From positions 1 through 56,263 of the forward strand of contig JAYFQP010000023.1 of NCBI GenBank assembly GCA_034926865.1: a stretch of 56,263 nt of DNA, given 5' to 3'. The position numbers and the translations under genes are program-made. Within the stretch, counting starts at the first letter, position 1. Every line of letters begins with the position of its first letter. The notes below the pieces were generated by a model, which was not told the DNA's origin, ran no database searches, and worked only from the letters and a program-made list of their open reading frames with translations. Below, piece by piece: positions 1 to 7,593 of the stretch. The stretch comes from RGIG1902 sp034926865. GTDB taxonomy: Bacteria > Bacillota > Clostridia > Oscillospirales > Butyricicoccaceae.

Positions 1-231
1 TTCAGCCGTCTGGATGAAGGATACGCCGTCCTGGGCGTTTCTTGTGGCCTGAGTAAGGCCGCGGATCTGGCTGCGCATCTTTTCAGAAATTGAAAGGCCT
101 GCTGCATCGTCAGCTGCGCGGTTGATACGATATCCGCTTGAGAGCTTCTCCATGGACTTACTTGAATTAGCCGTGTTGACATTGTACTGGCGATATGTGT
201 TCATCGCCGAAATGTTATGGTTGATTCTCAT
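1..231 (-). CDS. hag: Flagellin, second tandem copy (N-terminal part only, cut by window edge)
   Basis: Filament subunit exported through the flagellar type III system. Only the first 77 codons are inside the window; they start MRINHNISAMNTYRQYN and run to the conserved D1 helix QDGVSFIQTAE. The sequence aligns with the neighbouring flagellin at a constant offset of 1220 bases with 16 differences by my count (about 93% identity), mostly at silent positions. The start is fixed by AAGGAGG at 240-246, 8 nt upstream. The 68-bp gap to the upstream flagellin shows no terminator and no clear promoter, so I infer co-transcription from the promoter near 1570. The C-terminal half lies outside and cannot be judged. 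Confidence 0.93.
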   Translation of the reverse strand, partial: MRINHNISAMNTYRQYNVNTANSSKSMEKLSSGYRINRAADDAAGLSISEKMRSQIRGLTQATRNAQDGVSFIQTAE

Positions 232-239
232 TTATTTTT

Positions 240-275
240 CCTCCTTGATTGTTTAAACAGGATTCCTTTCCTGTT
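240..275 (-). promoter_or_regulatory. Candidate CsrA-binding leader of flagellin copy 2
   Basis: On the minus strand the leader forms AACAGGA / AAGGAA loop / TCCTGTT (7 bp), with a second GGA in the AAGGAGG ribosome site. GGA in a hexaloop plus GGA over the Shine-Dalgarno is the known CsrA pattern on hag of Bacillus subtilis. The same element occurs before the other flagellin at 1459-1493. That CsrA binds here is inference from pattern and from the adjacent csrA. Confidence 0.6.
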
Positions 276-299
276 ACTTAATTAGATTTCAGATCTATC

Positions 300-1451
300 T
301 TACTGGAGCAACTGGAGGACTCCCTGAGGCTGTGAATTGGCCTGAGCCAGCATCGACTGGGCAGCCTGCATGAGGATATTGTTCTTTGTGTATTCCATCA
401 TCTCTTCAGCCATATCAACATCGCGTACGCGGCTCTCGGCAGACTGAAGGTTTTCCTTTGTTGTTGAGAGGTTGTTGGCCGCATGCTCGAGCTGGTTCTG
501 CTGTGCGCCGTAGTTAGCACGAGTAGTATTAACTTCGGTGATTGCATTTTCAACAAGCTGAACTGTTACGCCTGTAGGTGTAGTTCCTGCAGCGGAAGTG
601 CGTGCAGTCAAGGCAGCAAGATTTGTTGTCACGGCAGTATCTATTGTGACAGACTGGCGGGCATCTTCGCCATATGCAATTGTAGCCGCCGCGGTGCCGC
701 CGGCATTAGCATTCAGTGAATCACCATTCGTCGCAGCAATAGCATCAAATGTAACAGCAGTACCTGTTTTTGCGCCGTCTGCATCGACGGCATAGAATTT
801 ACCGGTGTCGAGGATATAAATCGTATTTGAAGTAAGCCCCTGAGTGCCGACCCCAGCCAAGTCAGTCACTGCTGCAAAATCACTCGGAGGTGTAGTTCCT
901 GTGTAGGATGTACCGGTGCTCTGCCATGCTCCACTGCCAGAGTCAAACTTGATATATTTGTCTCCCGATACAGCTGTTGCGAACATTGTCTCAACCTGAG
1001 TCGAGGTCTTGCCGGCAACTGGTGCTGCCATTTCCTGATTGCCGAATACCGCAATACCGTTAAACTTCGTGTTTACATAGATATCGCCGATGGCTTTACC
1101 AAGAGCTTCCATCTCTGACCCGATGTTAGCCTTATCATCATTGCTGTAGGTGCCGTTCTGAACCTGTACTGAAAGCTCCTTAAGACGGGTCAGCATATCT
1201 GATACTTCGTTCAGCGCGCCTTCAGCCGTCTGGATGAAGGATACGCCGTCCTGGGCATTCCTTGTGGCCTGGGTAAGGCCGCGGATCTGGCTGCGCATCT
1301 TTTCAGAAATCGAAAGGCCGGCCGCATCGTCAGCCGCGCGGTTGATACGATAACCGCTTGAGAGCTTCTCCATAGACTTACTGGAGTTGGATGTGTTGAC
1401 ATTGTACTGGCGATACGTGTTCATCGCCGAGATGTTATGGTTGATTCTCAT
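300..1451 (-). CDS. hag: Flagellin, full-length tandem copy
   Basis: Major filament protein, 383 aa. The conserved N-terminal D0/D1 (residues 1-140, including LSSGYRINRAADDAAGLSIS) and C-terminal D1/D0 (residues about 310-383, ending AQSMLAQANSQPQGVLQLLQ) flank a Gly/Thr/Ala-rich variable centre (about 145-300), the usual surface-exposed region. Start: AAGGAGG at 1459-1465, 7 nt before ATG. It lies downstream of csrA but is separated from it by a terminator and has its own sigma-28-type promoter candidate. Its leader carries a putative CsrA hairpin, so expression is probably controlled both by sigma-28/FlgM and by CsrA/FliW. Confidence 0.97.
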   Translation of the reverse strand: MRINHNISAMNTYRQYNVNTSNSSKSMEKLSSGYRINRAADDAAGLSISEKMRSQIRGLTQATRNAQDGVSFIQTAEGALNEVSDMLTRLKELSVQVQNGTYSNDDKANIGSEMEALGKAIGDIYVNTKFNGIAVFGNQEMAAPVAGKTSTQVETMFATAVSGDKYIKFDSGSGAWQSTGTSYTGTTPPSDFAAVTDLAGVGTQGLTSNTIYILDTGKFYAVDADGAKTGTAVTFDAIAATNGDSLNANAGGTAAATIAYGEDARQSVTIDTAVTTNLAALTARTSAAGTTPTGVTVQLVENAITEVNTTRANYGAQQNQLEHAANNLSTTKENLQSAESRVRDVDMAEEMMEYTKNNILMQAAQSMLAQANSQPQGVLQLLQ

Positions 1452-1458
1452 TTCTTTT

Positions 1459-1493
1459 CCTCCTTGATTGTTTAAACAGGATTCCTTTCCTGT
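1459..1493 (-). promoter_or_regulatory. Candidate CsrA-binding leader of flagellin copy 1
   Basis: Minus strand 1493-1476 reads ACAGGA-AAGGAA-TCCTGT, a 6-bp hairpin presenting GGA in its loop. A second GGA lies in AAGGAGG (1459-1465). The spacing and sequence are conserved with the leader at 240-275 although the flanking bases differ. Direct observation: the hairpin and two GGA motifs. Inference: binding by the CsrA encoded about 200 bp upstream. Confidence 0.62.
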
Positions 1494-1560
1494 CGTATTT
1501 CAGAACGCTTCGCTCGTACGCAACGTCACGCTCTTTTGTGCTTTATGTCTACAATACTAT

Positions 1561-1587
1561 ATGTCGTTATTTTCTGTCGAATTTTTA
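1561..1587 (-). promoter_or_regulatory. Candidate sigma-28 (SigD) promoter of flagellin operon
   Basis: Minus strand shows TAAA (1587-1584), a 15-nt spacer, then AACGACAT (1568-1561). The sigma-28 consensus is TAAA-N15-GCCGATAA; the -35 is perfect and CGA plus one more -10 base match. It is placed about 100 nt before the flagellin start, directly after the csrA terminator, where a flagellin promoter is expected. The -10 match is only moderate. Confidence 0.5.
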
Positions 1588-1616
1588 GACCCTTAATAAG
1601 AAACTTTCAAAAAATA

Positions 1617-1643
1617 AAACGGCAAGCATTTAGCTTGCCGTTT
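1617..1643 (-). terminator. Intrinsic terminator after csrA
   Basis: Perfect 11-bp stem (AAACGGCAAGC / GCTTGCCGTTT) with a 5-nt loop, followed on the minus strand by a T-rich run (complement of 1608-1616). It begins 3 bases after the csrA stop codon and separates the flgM-csrA operon from the flagellin operon. Confidence 0.85.
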
Positions 1644-1645
1644 GT

Positions 1646-1894
1646 TTATTCATCTTTGTGTACTATTAATTTCTGAAACGCTTCACCCAACGTTCCGATA
1701 CTTTTTGCTCCCCCGAACTTTACCGCTTCAATATTGCTGTTTTTCGTTTCTAAAACCTCAGCACGTACGATGCTTATATCACGCGGAGCTTCAATGCCTA
1801 TCTTAACCCTATCACCGCTGACTTCAAACACAGTAACCCTGAGGCCATCCCCGATGATAAGGCTTTCACCGGGCTTTCTGCTTATAACAAGCAT
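1646..1894 (-). CDS. csrA: Carbon storage regulator / flagellin translational repressor CsrA
   Basis: Small RNA-binding protein that binds GGA motifs in mRNA leaders and blocks translation; in Firmicutes its main target is flagellin mRNA and it is held inactive by FliW. The sequence starts MLVISRKPGESLIIGDGLRV and continues with VKIGIEAPRDISIVRAEV, the full CsrA fold, plus a slightly extended acidic C-terminus (82 aa). I chose the internal ATG at 1894 because CsrA proteins begin with ML(V/I)xSRK and AAGGGCGGG precedes it; a start at 1915 would add seven residues. It overlaps fliW by 29 nt, indicating translational coupling with its antagonist. Confidence 0.93.
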   Translation of the reverse strand: MLVISRKPGESLIIGDGLRVTVFEVSGDRVKIGIEAPRDISIVRAEVLETKNSNIEAVKFGGAKSIGTLGEAFQKLIVHKDE

Positions 1895-2333
1895 TGCTTC
1901 CCGCCCTTTCATCATTAAATAGCCGGTATCTGACAGGATATTCTTCGTTTTCCAGTATAACCTGAGCCCCGAGCTTTTCCTTGAAGTTAATTACAACAGG
2001 GCTCTTGAGATTAACTGTCGCTACGGCAATATTTTCAGGAATTACCGCTATCACGAAAAACGACAACGACTTACCATCAATATCTCCCAGCTTCAAAGCA
2101 ACTCCTTCAGGCATTATTGGATTATATGCTTCAAGAAACATACACGGGTCAAGCAATATAAATCTCGGTTCAATGCTATCGACGGCCTGAAGCTGCATAA
2201 TTCCAGCTTTACTTCCCGTATTTAAAAGGACAAACTGTTTTGTCTCCTCAAAGGCATACAGCCCATCAGGAAATGTCACAATATCTTCAGGATCAATGTG
2301 TACTAAGCCATAATCCTTTGTTTCAATAACCAT
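1866..2333 (-). CDS. fliW: Flagellar assembly factor FliW
   Basis: 155 aa. FliW binds CsrA allosterically and, alternatively, flagellin, so that unassembled flagellin releases CsrA onto the hag leader. Family hallmarks visible here are the N-terminal IDPEDIVTFPDGLYAFEE, the central PRFILLDP, and the C-terminal VNLKSPVVIN. It is coupled to its neighbours: its ATG overlaps the preceding stop by one base (TAATG), and its 3' end overlaps csrA. Confidence 0.94.
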   Translation of the reverse strand: MVIETKDYGLVHIDPEDIVTFPDGLYAFEETKQFVLLNTGSKAGIMQLQAVDSIEPRFILLDPCMFLEAYNPIMPEGVALKLGDIDGKSLSFFVIAVIPENIAVATVNLKSPVVINFKEKLGAQVILENEEYPVRYRLFNDERAGSNACYKQKAR

Positions 2334-2836
2334 TATACATACCCCCGTCTAGACCATTTGTCTACCGAAATTTCTACCTGATACGGTACATATCTAAAAT
2401 TGAGATCTCCCTTTGTCCAGTTTATAACCACCTCATCAGGTGTATATTCAATATCCACATCCCCTCCGCTCCAACTGACTTTCGGGCTGTGGGCAGGAAT
2501 AAAGACAAGCTGGGCCAGTTTCATTGCTTCAGGCTGTGCCGCAATTTCGGCGGGCGAAAGCCCATTGGGCCCCTGCATGGCGTTTTTTTCTCGAGCCTGC
2601 CTTGCCATAAACTCCTGCACGGCACGTTTGCCGGCCGCAATAGTTTCTCTGCGTTGGCAAGCTTGACTTTTTATCCCGATATCATTGAAAAACTCTTCGT
2701 TGTCAAGTTCCATGCGTATGGGGTGAGACTCCATTGTATAACCGTTTTTCTCGGTTTCTATATTGAGCACCGGCGGTATCTGTTTATATAAAAGCTGTGC
2801 CGATACAGTTTTTATTCCTATTGAAGCAGGATACAT
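2333..2836 (-). CDS. yviE: YviE-like DUF6470 family protein
   Basis: 167 aa soluble protein of unknown function, matching the B. subtilis yviE position between flgL and fliW. The N-terminal IKTVSAQLLYKQIPPVLNIETEKNGYTMESHPIRMELDNEEFF and the C-terminal DVDIEYTPDEVVINWTKGDLNF follow the beta-rich pattern of this family. Eight bases separate it from flgL and it overlaps fliW by one base, so it belongs to the late flagellar operon. The assignment rests on synteny plus recognised sequence style; no catalytic residues are apparent. Confidence 0.8.
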   Translation of the reverse strand: MYPASIGIKTVSAQLLYKQIPPVLNIETEKNGYTMESHPIRMELDNEEFFNDIGIKSQACQRRETIAAGKRAVQEFMARQAREKNAMQGPNGLSPAEIAAQPEAMKLAQLVFIPAHSPKVSWSGGDVDIEYTPDEVVINWTKGDLNFRYVPYQVEISVDKWSRRGYV

Positions 2837-2844
2837 ATCTTTGC

Positions 2845-3819
2845 TTAATCTATATAATCAAGAAGCGAAGGCTGAAGGATCTTTGTTCCCATCTGAAGGC
2901 AGGCATCATAAGCAAGCTCACTTTGGCTATACAAAATAGATCCCTTATCGATTTTCAAAACCTCCAACTCCGTCTGTCTTTTTGAATCCGACAGTTTCTG
3001 ACTTTCTAACCTATCATTAAAATAAGTGATAAAATTGCTTTTTTCTCCTATGCTCACATACTGAAGGCGCACATTGCCTGCAAGCGTATTGAACTTTTGG
3101 GAATACTTATTGATATCGTCCAAATCTCCGCTCTCCAGCTTATCAGCAATATCTCCAAGAAGATTGTAAACATTATTTGTTATTCCGTCAGAATCTACTC
3201 CTGTTCCCAAGAGCTCAGCGCCGGAAAAAGCAATATCCATGGCAGAATTGCGAGAAACCGTGCCATCTGTTTCTACCGTAAGGCCAATTCCTACATCTAT
3301 ATATTTGTGCTCTGTTTTAAAAGTACCTGTATCAACATTCTGCCCTTTATAAAGCAGGTTGCCATCGTCGTCAACCGTAAATGGCTTAACTTCTGAAGTA
3401 GCCCCGCCGAAAATAAAGTCTCCGGAATACTGGGCATTTGCCGTATTAAGTATAGTCGATTGCAGGCTTCTGAGCGAATCCGCCACAGTTTTTCTTACAG
3501 CTTGGTTGTCGCTTGTTCCCGTGATTCCTTTTGATATCTGTTCAATCGCATCCTGAGACACCACATCATTGATAATCGAAACCGTATTTTCGGCCTCGGT
3601 CAGCAGACCCGAAGCGCTGGAAAGGTTGCTGCTGTAAACGCTGTTCCTCTGAAGACTTTTTCGAATCTGAAAAGCCTTCATTGCTGTGGCAGGATCTTCA
3701 GATACGTTTAAAAACTGACGTTCAGCCGCCACTTTTTCTGATACTTCATTAAACTCTTCAAGGTTCTTATTGAGCCTTTTCAGATAATTGCTTGAAATAA
3801 GACTATTAGTAAGCCTCAT
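2845..3819 (-). CDS. flgL: Flagellar hook-filament junction protein FlgL (HAP3)
   Basis: 324 aa flagellin-like protein that forms the second junction layer between hook and filament. The N-terminus MRLTNSLISSNYLKRLNKNLEEFNEVSEKVAAER, followed by SEDPATAMKAFQIRKSL, is the FlgL version of the flagellin D0/D1 helix. The C-terminus (about residues 255-324) forms the partner coiled coil. Its position directly after flgK is typical. It is exported and probably needs the FlgN chaperone encoded just upstream. Confidence 0.95.
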   Translation of the reverse strand: MRLTNSLISSNYLKRLNKNLEEFNEVSEKVAAERQFLNVSEDPATAMKAFQIRKSLQRNSVYSSNLSSASGLLTEAENTVSIINDVVSQDAIEQISKGITGTSDNQAVRKTVADSLRSLQSTILNTANAQYSGDFIFGGATSEVKPFTVDDDGNLLYKGQNVDTGTFKTEHKYIDVGIGLTVETDGTVSRNSAMDIAFSGAELLGTGVDSDGITNNVYNLLGDIADKLESGDLDDINKYSQKFNTLAGNVRLQYVSIGEKSNFITYFNDRLESQKLSDSKRQTELEVLKIDKGSILYSQSELAYDACLQMGTKILQPSLLDYID

Positions 3820-3881
3820 AATTCTCCTCCTTACAGCATGGCATTTTTATAATGCCCTTTGTTTGATCAAAAAGCTGCCTC

Positions 3882-5312
3882 TCAGCGTCCCACCGTTCCC
3901 ATTTTATTTATGATAACGTCAAGAGCTTCGTCAAGGGTGGTCATAAATCGTGAGGAAGCTTCAAAAGCTTTTTGATACTTGAGCAGATTTGCTGTTTCTT
4001 CGTTGAGCGATACTCCCATTTCTGACTCGCGTTTGTTTGCTACAGAGGTAAGAACAAGATCAGCCGTTGAAGCAAGATCTGATTCATAGTTTACATCTAC
4101 GCCGCTGTCTAACATCAATGTGGTGGTAAACTTGTCGAAGGTTCCAGTAAAGTAATCTGAAATCTTTATATCCTTATTAAGCGTAGAAATCATCTTAAGT
4201 ATATTGTCGCCTTCACCATCTGTGCTTCCGCTTTGTGAGGCAGTTATATAATTTGCATCAGCTACCCATTTATCAGAAATATTTATGTCAGATGCTCCTG
4301 TGCCTGTGAAAAGCGGCTTTTCCTCTCCATTACAGGCATTTAGCTCATTCATTGTTGTTTTTAATGCAGCGGAAAAATCGTCAAGACAATTTTTATAATA
4401 AGGTATTCCCCTAAAGGTGGATTCTCCGTCAGCAGCGTAGCTGCCCTTACCATTGAGAACCTCAAGAGAGCCGAAAATGCTTCCAGTAGAAACCTTCAGT
4501 TCGGTAGAATCTCCAATGATTATCTTAACATCTCCCAAATCTCCCTCTGTTTTTAAAACAGCAGGAGTCCCGGTGGAAGCATCCAGCAGGCATTCCCCTC
4601 CGGACTTGACATTAACTGTCCCATCGGAATTGGACTCAACCGTTATGCCTATCTTCCCAGCAAGCTTATCAAGATATGAATCTCTGCTGTCAGAAAGTGA
4701 ATTTGTTGCATTTCCGCGAAGCATTTCTGTCTTTATCGTATCATTGATACTGTTGATCTTTTCCAAAAGTGTATTAATATCACCAACAGTTGTGGAAAGA
4801 TCGTTCATTTCCTGCTCTGCTATTGTATCAAGGCTACTGCTGTACTGGTTTAGTGTCTTTGCCACCTTTTGAGCGGATGAGCGCACAATACTTGAAAACT
4901 CTACCTTACCGGCATTATCAGAAAGGGTCTGCAGGTTGGCATACAGCTCCTCATACATCACATTCAGACCGTCTGTTTGCGTTTCATCAAATATCTCGCG
5001 CACATTGGTCAAAATATCAACTTTCTTTTCAAGAGCTCCACTGGCAGATGCAGCATTTCTATAGCGAACATCCAAAAACCGGTCTCTTATCTGGCGGATA
5101 CTATCAACTGATACTCCGGCTCCGGTAAAAGTCCCCCTTGTAGTAGAAAATTTCCCACTGCCGTAAACTACGGCAGCGCTTTGCTCCAATTCCTGACGGG
5201 AATATCCTTCAGTTGATATATTGGACATGTTCTGCCCCGTCACATCAAGGCCGGCTTGTGCGGCTGAAATCCCGCTTAGCGCCAGTCCAAACCCCATAAA
5301 TGTCGATCTCAA
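3882..5312 (-). CDS. flgK: Flagellar hook-associated protein FlgK (HAP1)
   Basis: First hook-filament junction protein, 476 aa. Residues 1-40 carry the rod/hook family motif LDVTGQNMSNISTEGYSRQ; the C-terminus (VSLNEETANLLKYQKAFEASSRFMTTLDEALDVIINKMG) is the matching hook-type helix. A TTG start at 5312 is chosen: MRSTFMGFGLALSG resembles other FlgK N-termini, and GAGGCGG lies 8 nt upstream. The longer GTG start at 5321 would put that Shine-Dalgarno directly against the start codon. It lies between flgN and flgL in the sigma-28 operon. Confidence 0.94.
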   Translation of the reverse strand: MRSTFMGFGLALSGISAAQAGLDVTGQNMSNISTEGYSRQELEQSAAVVYGSGKFSTTRGTFTGAGVSVDSIRQIRDRFLDVRYRNAASASGALEKKVDILTNVREIFDETQTDGLNVMYEELYANLQTLSDNAGKVEFSSIVRSSAQKVAKTLNQYSSSLDTIAEQEMNDLSTTVGDINTLLEKINSINDTIKTEMLRGNATNSLSDSRDSYLDKLAGKIGITVESNSDGTVNVKSGGECLLDASTGTPAVLKTEGDLGDVKIIIGDSTELKVSTGSIFGSLEVLNGKGSYAADGESTFRGIPYYKNCLDDFSAALKTTMNELNACNGEEKPLFTGTGASDINISDKWVADANYITASQSGSTDGEGDNILKMISTLNKDIKISDYFTGTFDKFTTTLMLDSGVDVNYESDLASTADLVLTSVANKRESEMGVSLNEETANLLKYQKAFEASSRFMTTLDEALDVIINKMGTVGR

Positions 5313-5325
5313 ATGTTTCACCGCC

Positions 5326-5763
5326 TCAAGCTTTAATTCTTAATGTGTCTCCCGCTTCATTTTTCCTGCCTTCAATGCCTATCTCTTTTAGAAGCATTCT
5401 GACAGTGGATAATCTTGTATCGGCAAGTTTTATATTTCTGTCATTTACCTTTTTTAGGTCTTTAATTATTTTGCAAAGCTCTGAAAAAATTGGAGAAAGC
5501 AGCTCCTCAGGACCGTCCTCACGCGATACAAGATCACAAATACGTATCCCGTTCTCTGACGAACACAACTCTATCCTTGCTTTTTCCGCGCTGCGGCATC
5601 TCATCAATATAGCCTGTTCGTCGTTCATGAGCATCGAAAGCATCTCGACTTGCCCTTTTGCTAAAAGCTCAGTTTTCTTATTTTCAAGACAAAGAAGCTG
5701 AGCATACAGGTCTCTTAATTGAATAAGCAAACGCTGAAATGCCTGTCGGTTCTCTACAGTCAT
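5326..5763 (-). CDS. flgN: FlgN-family export chaperone
   Basis: 145 aa, almost entirely helical, rich in Leu, Glu and Lys (QRLLIQLRDLYAQLLCLENKKTELLAKGQVEML), as expected for the chaperone that keeps FlgK and FlgL export-competent. Its ATG overlaps the flgM stop (ATGA), and flgK follows after 13 bases. The order flgM-flgN-flgK-flgL is that of B. subtilis. FlgN sequences diverge quickly, so the call depends on both composition and context. Confidence 0.88.
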   Translation of the reverse strand: MTVENRQAFQRLLIQLRDLYAQLLCLENKKTELLAKGQVEMLSMLMNDEQAILMRCRSAEKARIELCSSENGIRICDLVSREDGPEELLSPIFSELCKIIKDLKKVNDRNIKLADTRLSTVRMLLKEIGIEGRKNEAGDTLRIKA

Positions 5764-6068
5764 TTCACATCTTCCTCTTTTGTATTACTCAGCATGGCGT
5801 TGGCAATATCGCTGCCAGACACGCTGTATGTCCCATTTGCGACTTCTCGTTTTAGCTTAAGAAGACGAGACGGAGGTGTAGCGCTATCTATATCTGCTGC
5901 CGCCTGCTTGATGATGCCTGATACCCCGGATCGCTCTTTTGCGGCATCAGTAATTACCATACTGTCTTTTTCGGCTTTGGTGCTGTCGTGACATTTATCC
6001 TCAACAGCCGATTCATCTCTCAAAGCAGGATTATAAAGATTATTTACTTTACTAGGATTTATTTTCAT
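5760..6068 (-). CDS. flgM: Anti-sigma-28 factor FlgM
   Basis: 102 aa. FlgM holds the flagellar sigma factor until the hook is complete, then is exported. The C-terminal half contains the sigma-binding helices (ADIDSATPPSRLLKLKREVANGTYSVSGSDIANAML), where the segment RxxKLxxxVxxGTYxVxxxxIAxxM is diagnostic. The N-terminal half is low complexity and charged, as usual for an unfolded export-competent domain. It is the first gene of the operon, 20 bases downstream of a sigma-28-like promoter, giving autoregulation. The sigma factor itself is encoded 1.5 kb upstream. Confidence 0.94.
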   Translation of the reverse strand: MKINPSKVNNLYNPALRDESAVEDKCHDSTKAEKDSMVITDAAKERSGVSGIIKQAAADIDSATPPSRLLKLKREVANGTYSVSGSDIANAMLSNTKEEDVK

Positions 6069-6087
6069 TATTAATCACCCAGTTTAG

Positions 6088-6114
6088 ATTTCGTCTTTTA
6101 TTCAGGAAAGTTTA
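6088..6114 (-). promoter_or_regulatory. Candidate sigma-28 promoter of flgM operon
   Basis: Minus strand: TAAA (6114-6111), 15-nt spacer, GACGAAAT (6095-6088). Five of eight -10 bases match GCCGATAA and the -35 and spacing are exact. A late-class promoter in front of flgM is known in B. subtilis. It lies between the rod genes and flgM, leaving a very short 5' UTR. Confidence 0.55.
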
Positions 6115-6133
6115 GCGCACGGTCGGACAAATA

Positions 6134-6832
6134 TCAATTTCTAAGCGCATTTATCAGCTGTTCAATCTCATCTGCCGTTTGAACCATCTTTAGATTATAC
6201 TGAAGGCCTCTTTGTGCATTCATCATTGAGGTCATCTCATCAACCATATTAACATTAGAGCGTTCCTCTACACCTTCGATTATTTTAGATTCGGCATCAG
6301 GCATTGCCCCGCCGGATACATCGTTCGGCAAAAACAAGGCATTTCCGGCCGCTGTAAGCGCCTCCGGATTTTCAAACTTATATAGCGCAACTTTGGAAAG
6401 ATCTTCGGAAGAAATCTCTTCAGCTACAGAGATGCGTTGATTGTTCGCGTCAAGCACATACATGCCATCATTAGTAACAAGATAGCTTTCCCCCTCTTCG
6501 GATTTTGAAAAACTGCCTGACCTGGTATATGAGGTGCTGCCGTCTGCGCTCTTAACCGCAAAGTATCCCTGCCCGTCGATAGCATAGGACATTGTGCCGC
6601 TGAGCACATTATAACCGCCCTCTCCGCAATCACGGTATGACGACGATATCCGGCTTCCGTTCCCTGCCTCGATATCGCTGCCAGAGACATTGGTTGCCAT
6701 CAGCTCAGAGAACCTCACTTTCTGAGCTTTATAATTTGAAGTGCTTACATTTGCAATATTGTTTGCAGTAACGCTTAAGCTGTTTTGAAAGCTTTTTGCC
6801 CCTGTTTTGGCAGAGTAAAACCCGTTTATCAT
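6134..6832 (-). CDS. Flagellar rod protein, FlgG/FlgF type (distal of pair)
   Basis: 232 aa axial protein. The N-terminal signature SLSVTANNIANVSTSNYKAQKVRFSEL is the rod/hook motif (ANNxANxxTxxYK). The C-terminal motif NVNMVDEMTSMMNAQRGLQYNLKMVQTADEIEQLINALRN is the paired helix that polymerises in the rod core. It follows a second FlgG-type gene by 14 bases. The pair resembles flhO/flhP of Bacillus or flgG1/flgG of clostridia; which one forms the proximal and which the distal layer cannot be decided from sequence. Confidence 0.88.
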   Translation of the reverse strand: MINGFYSAKTGAKSFQNSLSVTANNIANVSTSNYKAQKVRFSELMATNVSGSDIEAGNGSRISSSYRDCGEGGYNVLSGTMSYAIDGQGYFAVKSADGSTSYTRSGSFSKSEEGESYLVTNDGMYVLDANNQRISVAEEISSEDLSKVALYKFENPEALTAAGNALFLPNDVSGGAMPDAESKIIEGVEERSNVNMVDEMTSMMNAQRGLQYNLKMVQTADEIEQLINALRN

Positions 6833-6846
6833 TGCAAATCCCCCTT

Positions 6847-7581
6847 CTATACCTTGCCGATCTCGGTTACCATCCGCTGATTAACCGAATCGAGTATTTT
6901 GAGTATCTGGCTGCATGACTGAAAGGCTCGCGACGCCTCCATCATAGAGGTCATTTCATCAACGATCTCCACATTCGATATTTCCATCATGCCCTGGGCT
7001 ACGCTGCCCGTAAACGCCTCTTCAGTTCCATTATATGAATATGTCCCGTCACCAAGGCGCTGAGCGGCGGCCTCATCCTGCGGCACGACGATCCTTAGCT
7101 TGCCCGCTGTACCATCAGCGGTTGTAACTGTGCCATTTTCAGAAACTTTAAACTGCCCATCTCCGACATTGATGGCTCCCTGCTCTCCAAGAACTCTGCT
7201 TCCCGCTGAGTTTACAAGGTACCCATCTGCATTTACAGAAAAACCCCCATCCCTGCTCAGCCGTATTTCTCCATCCTGTTCTATTGCAAAATAGCCCTTG
7301 CCAACAATTGCAAGATCGGTGCTTTTACCGCTTTGGACAATTGTGCCGTCCTTTGAGGAGGAATAAATATCCTGAGGGGCAGACCCCCGAGTTGTAGACC
7401 CGATCTCACCAGACTCGCTTCCGCCTATTCTTGAGGTGACATGCTCCCCGAAAGTTCCTATTGCTATCCGTTGGCTTTTAAAGCCCGGAGTATTCGCGTT
7501 TGCCAGGTTATTCGCCGTTATATCCAAAGTCCTTGACCATGTGCTCATCCCCGATGCCGCGGCATATACTGCGTTTTCCAT
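6847..7581 (-). CDS. flgG: Flagellar rod protein, FlgG/FlgF type (proximal of pair)
   Basis: 244 aa axial rod protein. MENAVYAAASGMSTWSRTLDITANNLANANTPGFKSQRI is the classic FlgF/FlgG N-terminus, and SNVEIVDEMTSMMEASRAFQSCSQILKILDSVNQRMV the C-terminal helix. An ATG at 7581 is preferred over a TTG six bases upstream because AGGAGGGG lies 6 nt before it. It comes 12 bases after the sigma-28 gene, so rod genes and sigma factor share the large early operon. Confidence 0.9.
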   Translation of the reverse strand: MENAVYAAASGMSTWSRTLDITANNLANANTPGFKSQRIAIGTFGEHVTSRIGGSESGEIGSTTRGSAPQDIYSSSKDGTIVQSGKSTDLAIVGKGYFAIEQDGEIRLSRDGGFSVNADGYLVNSAGSRVLGEQGAINVGDGQFKVSENGTVTTADGTAGKLRIVVPQDEAAAQRLGDGTYSYNGTEEAFTGSVAQGMMEISNVEIVDEMTSMMEASRAFQSCSQILKILDSVNQRMVTEIGKV

Positions 7582-7593
7582 AATCAACCCCTC

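Noticed and set aside
483..719. Open frames antisense to flagellin
   Set aside because: Shadow frames of the repetitive flagellin coding strand; no ribosome sites.
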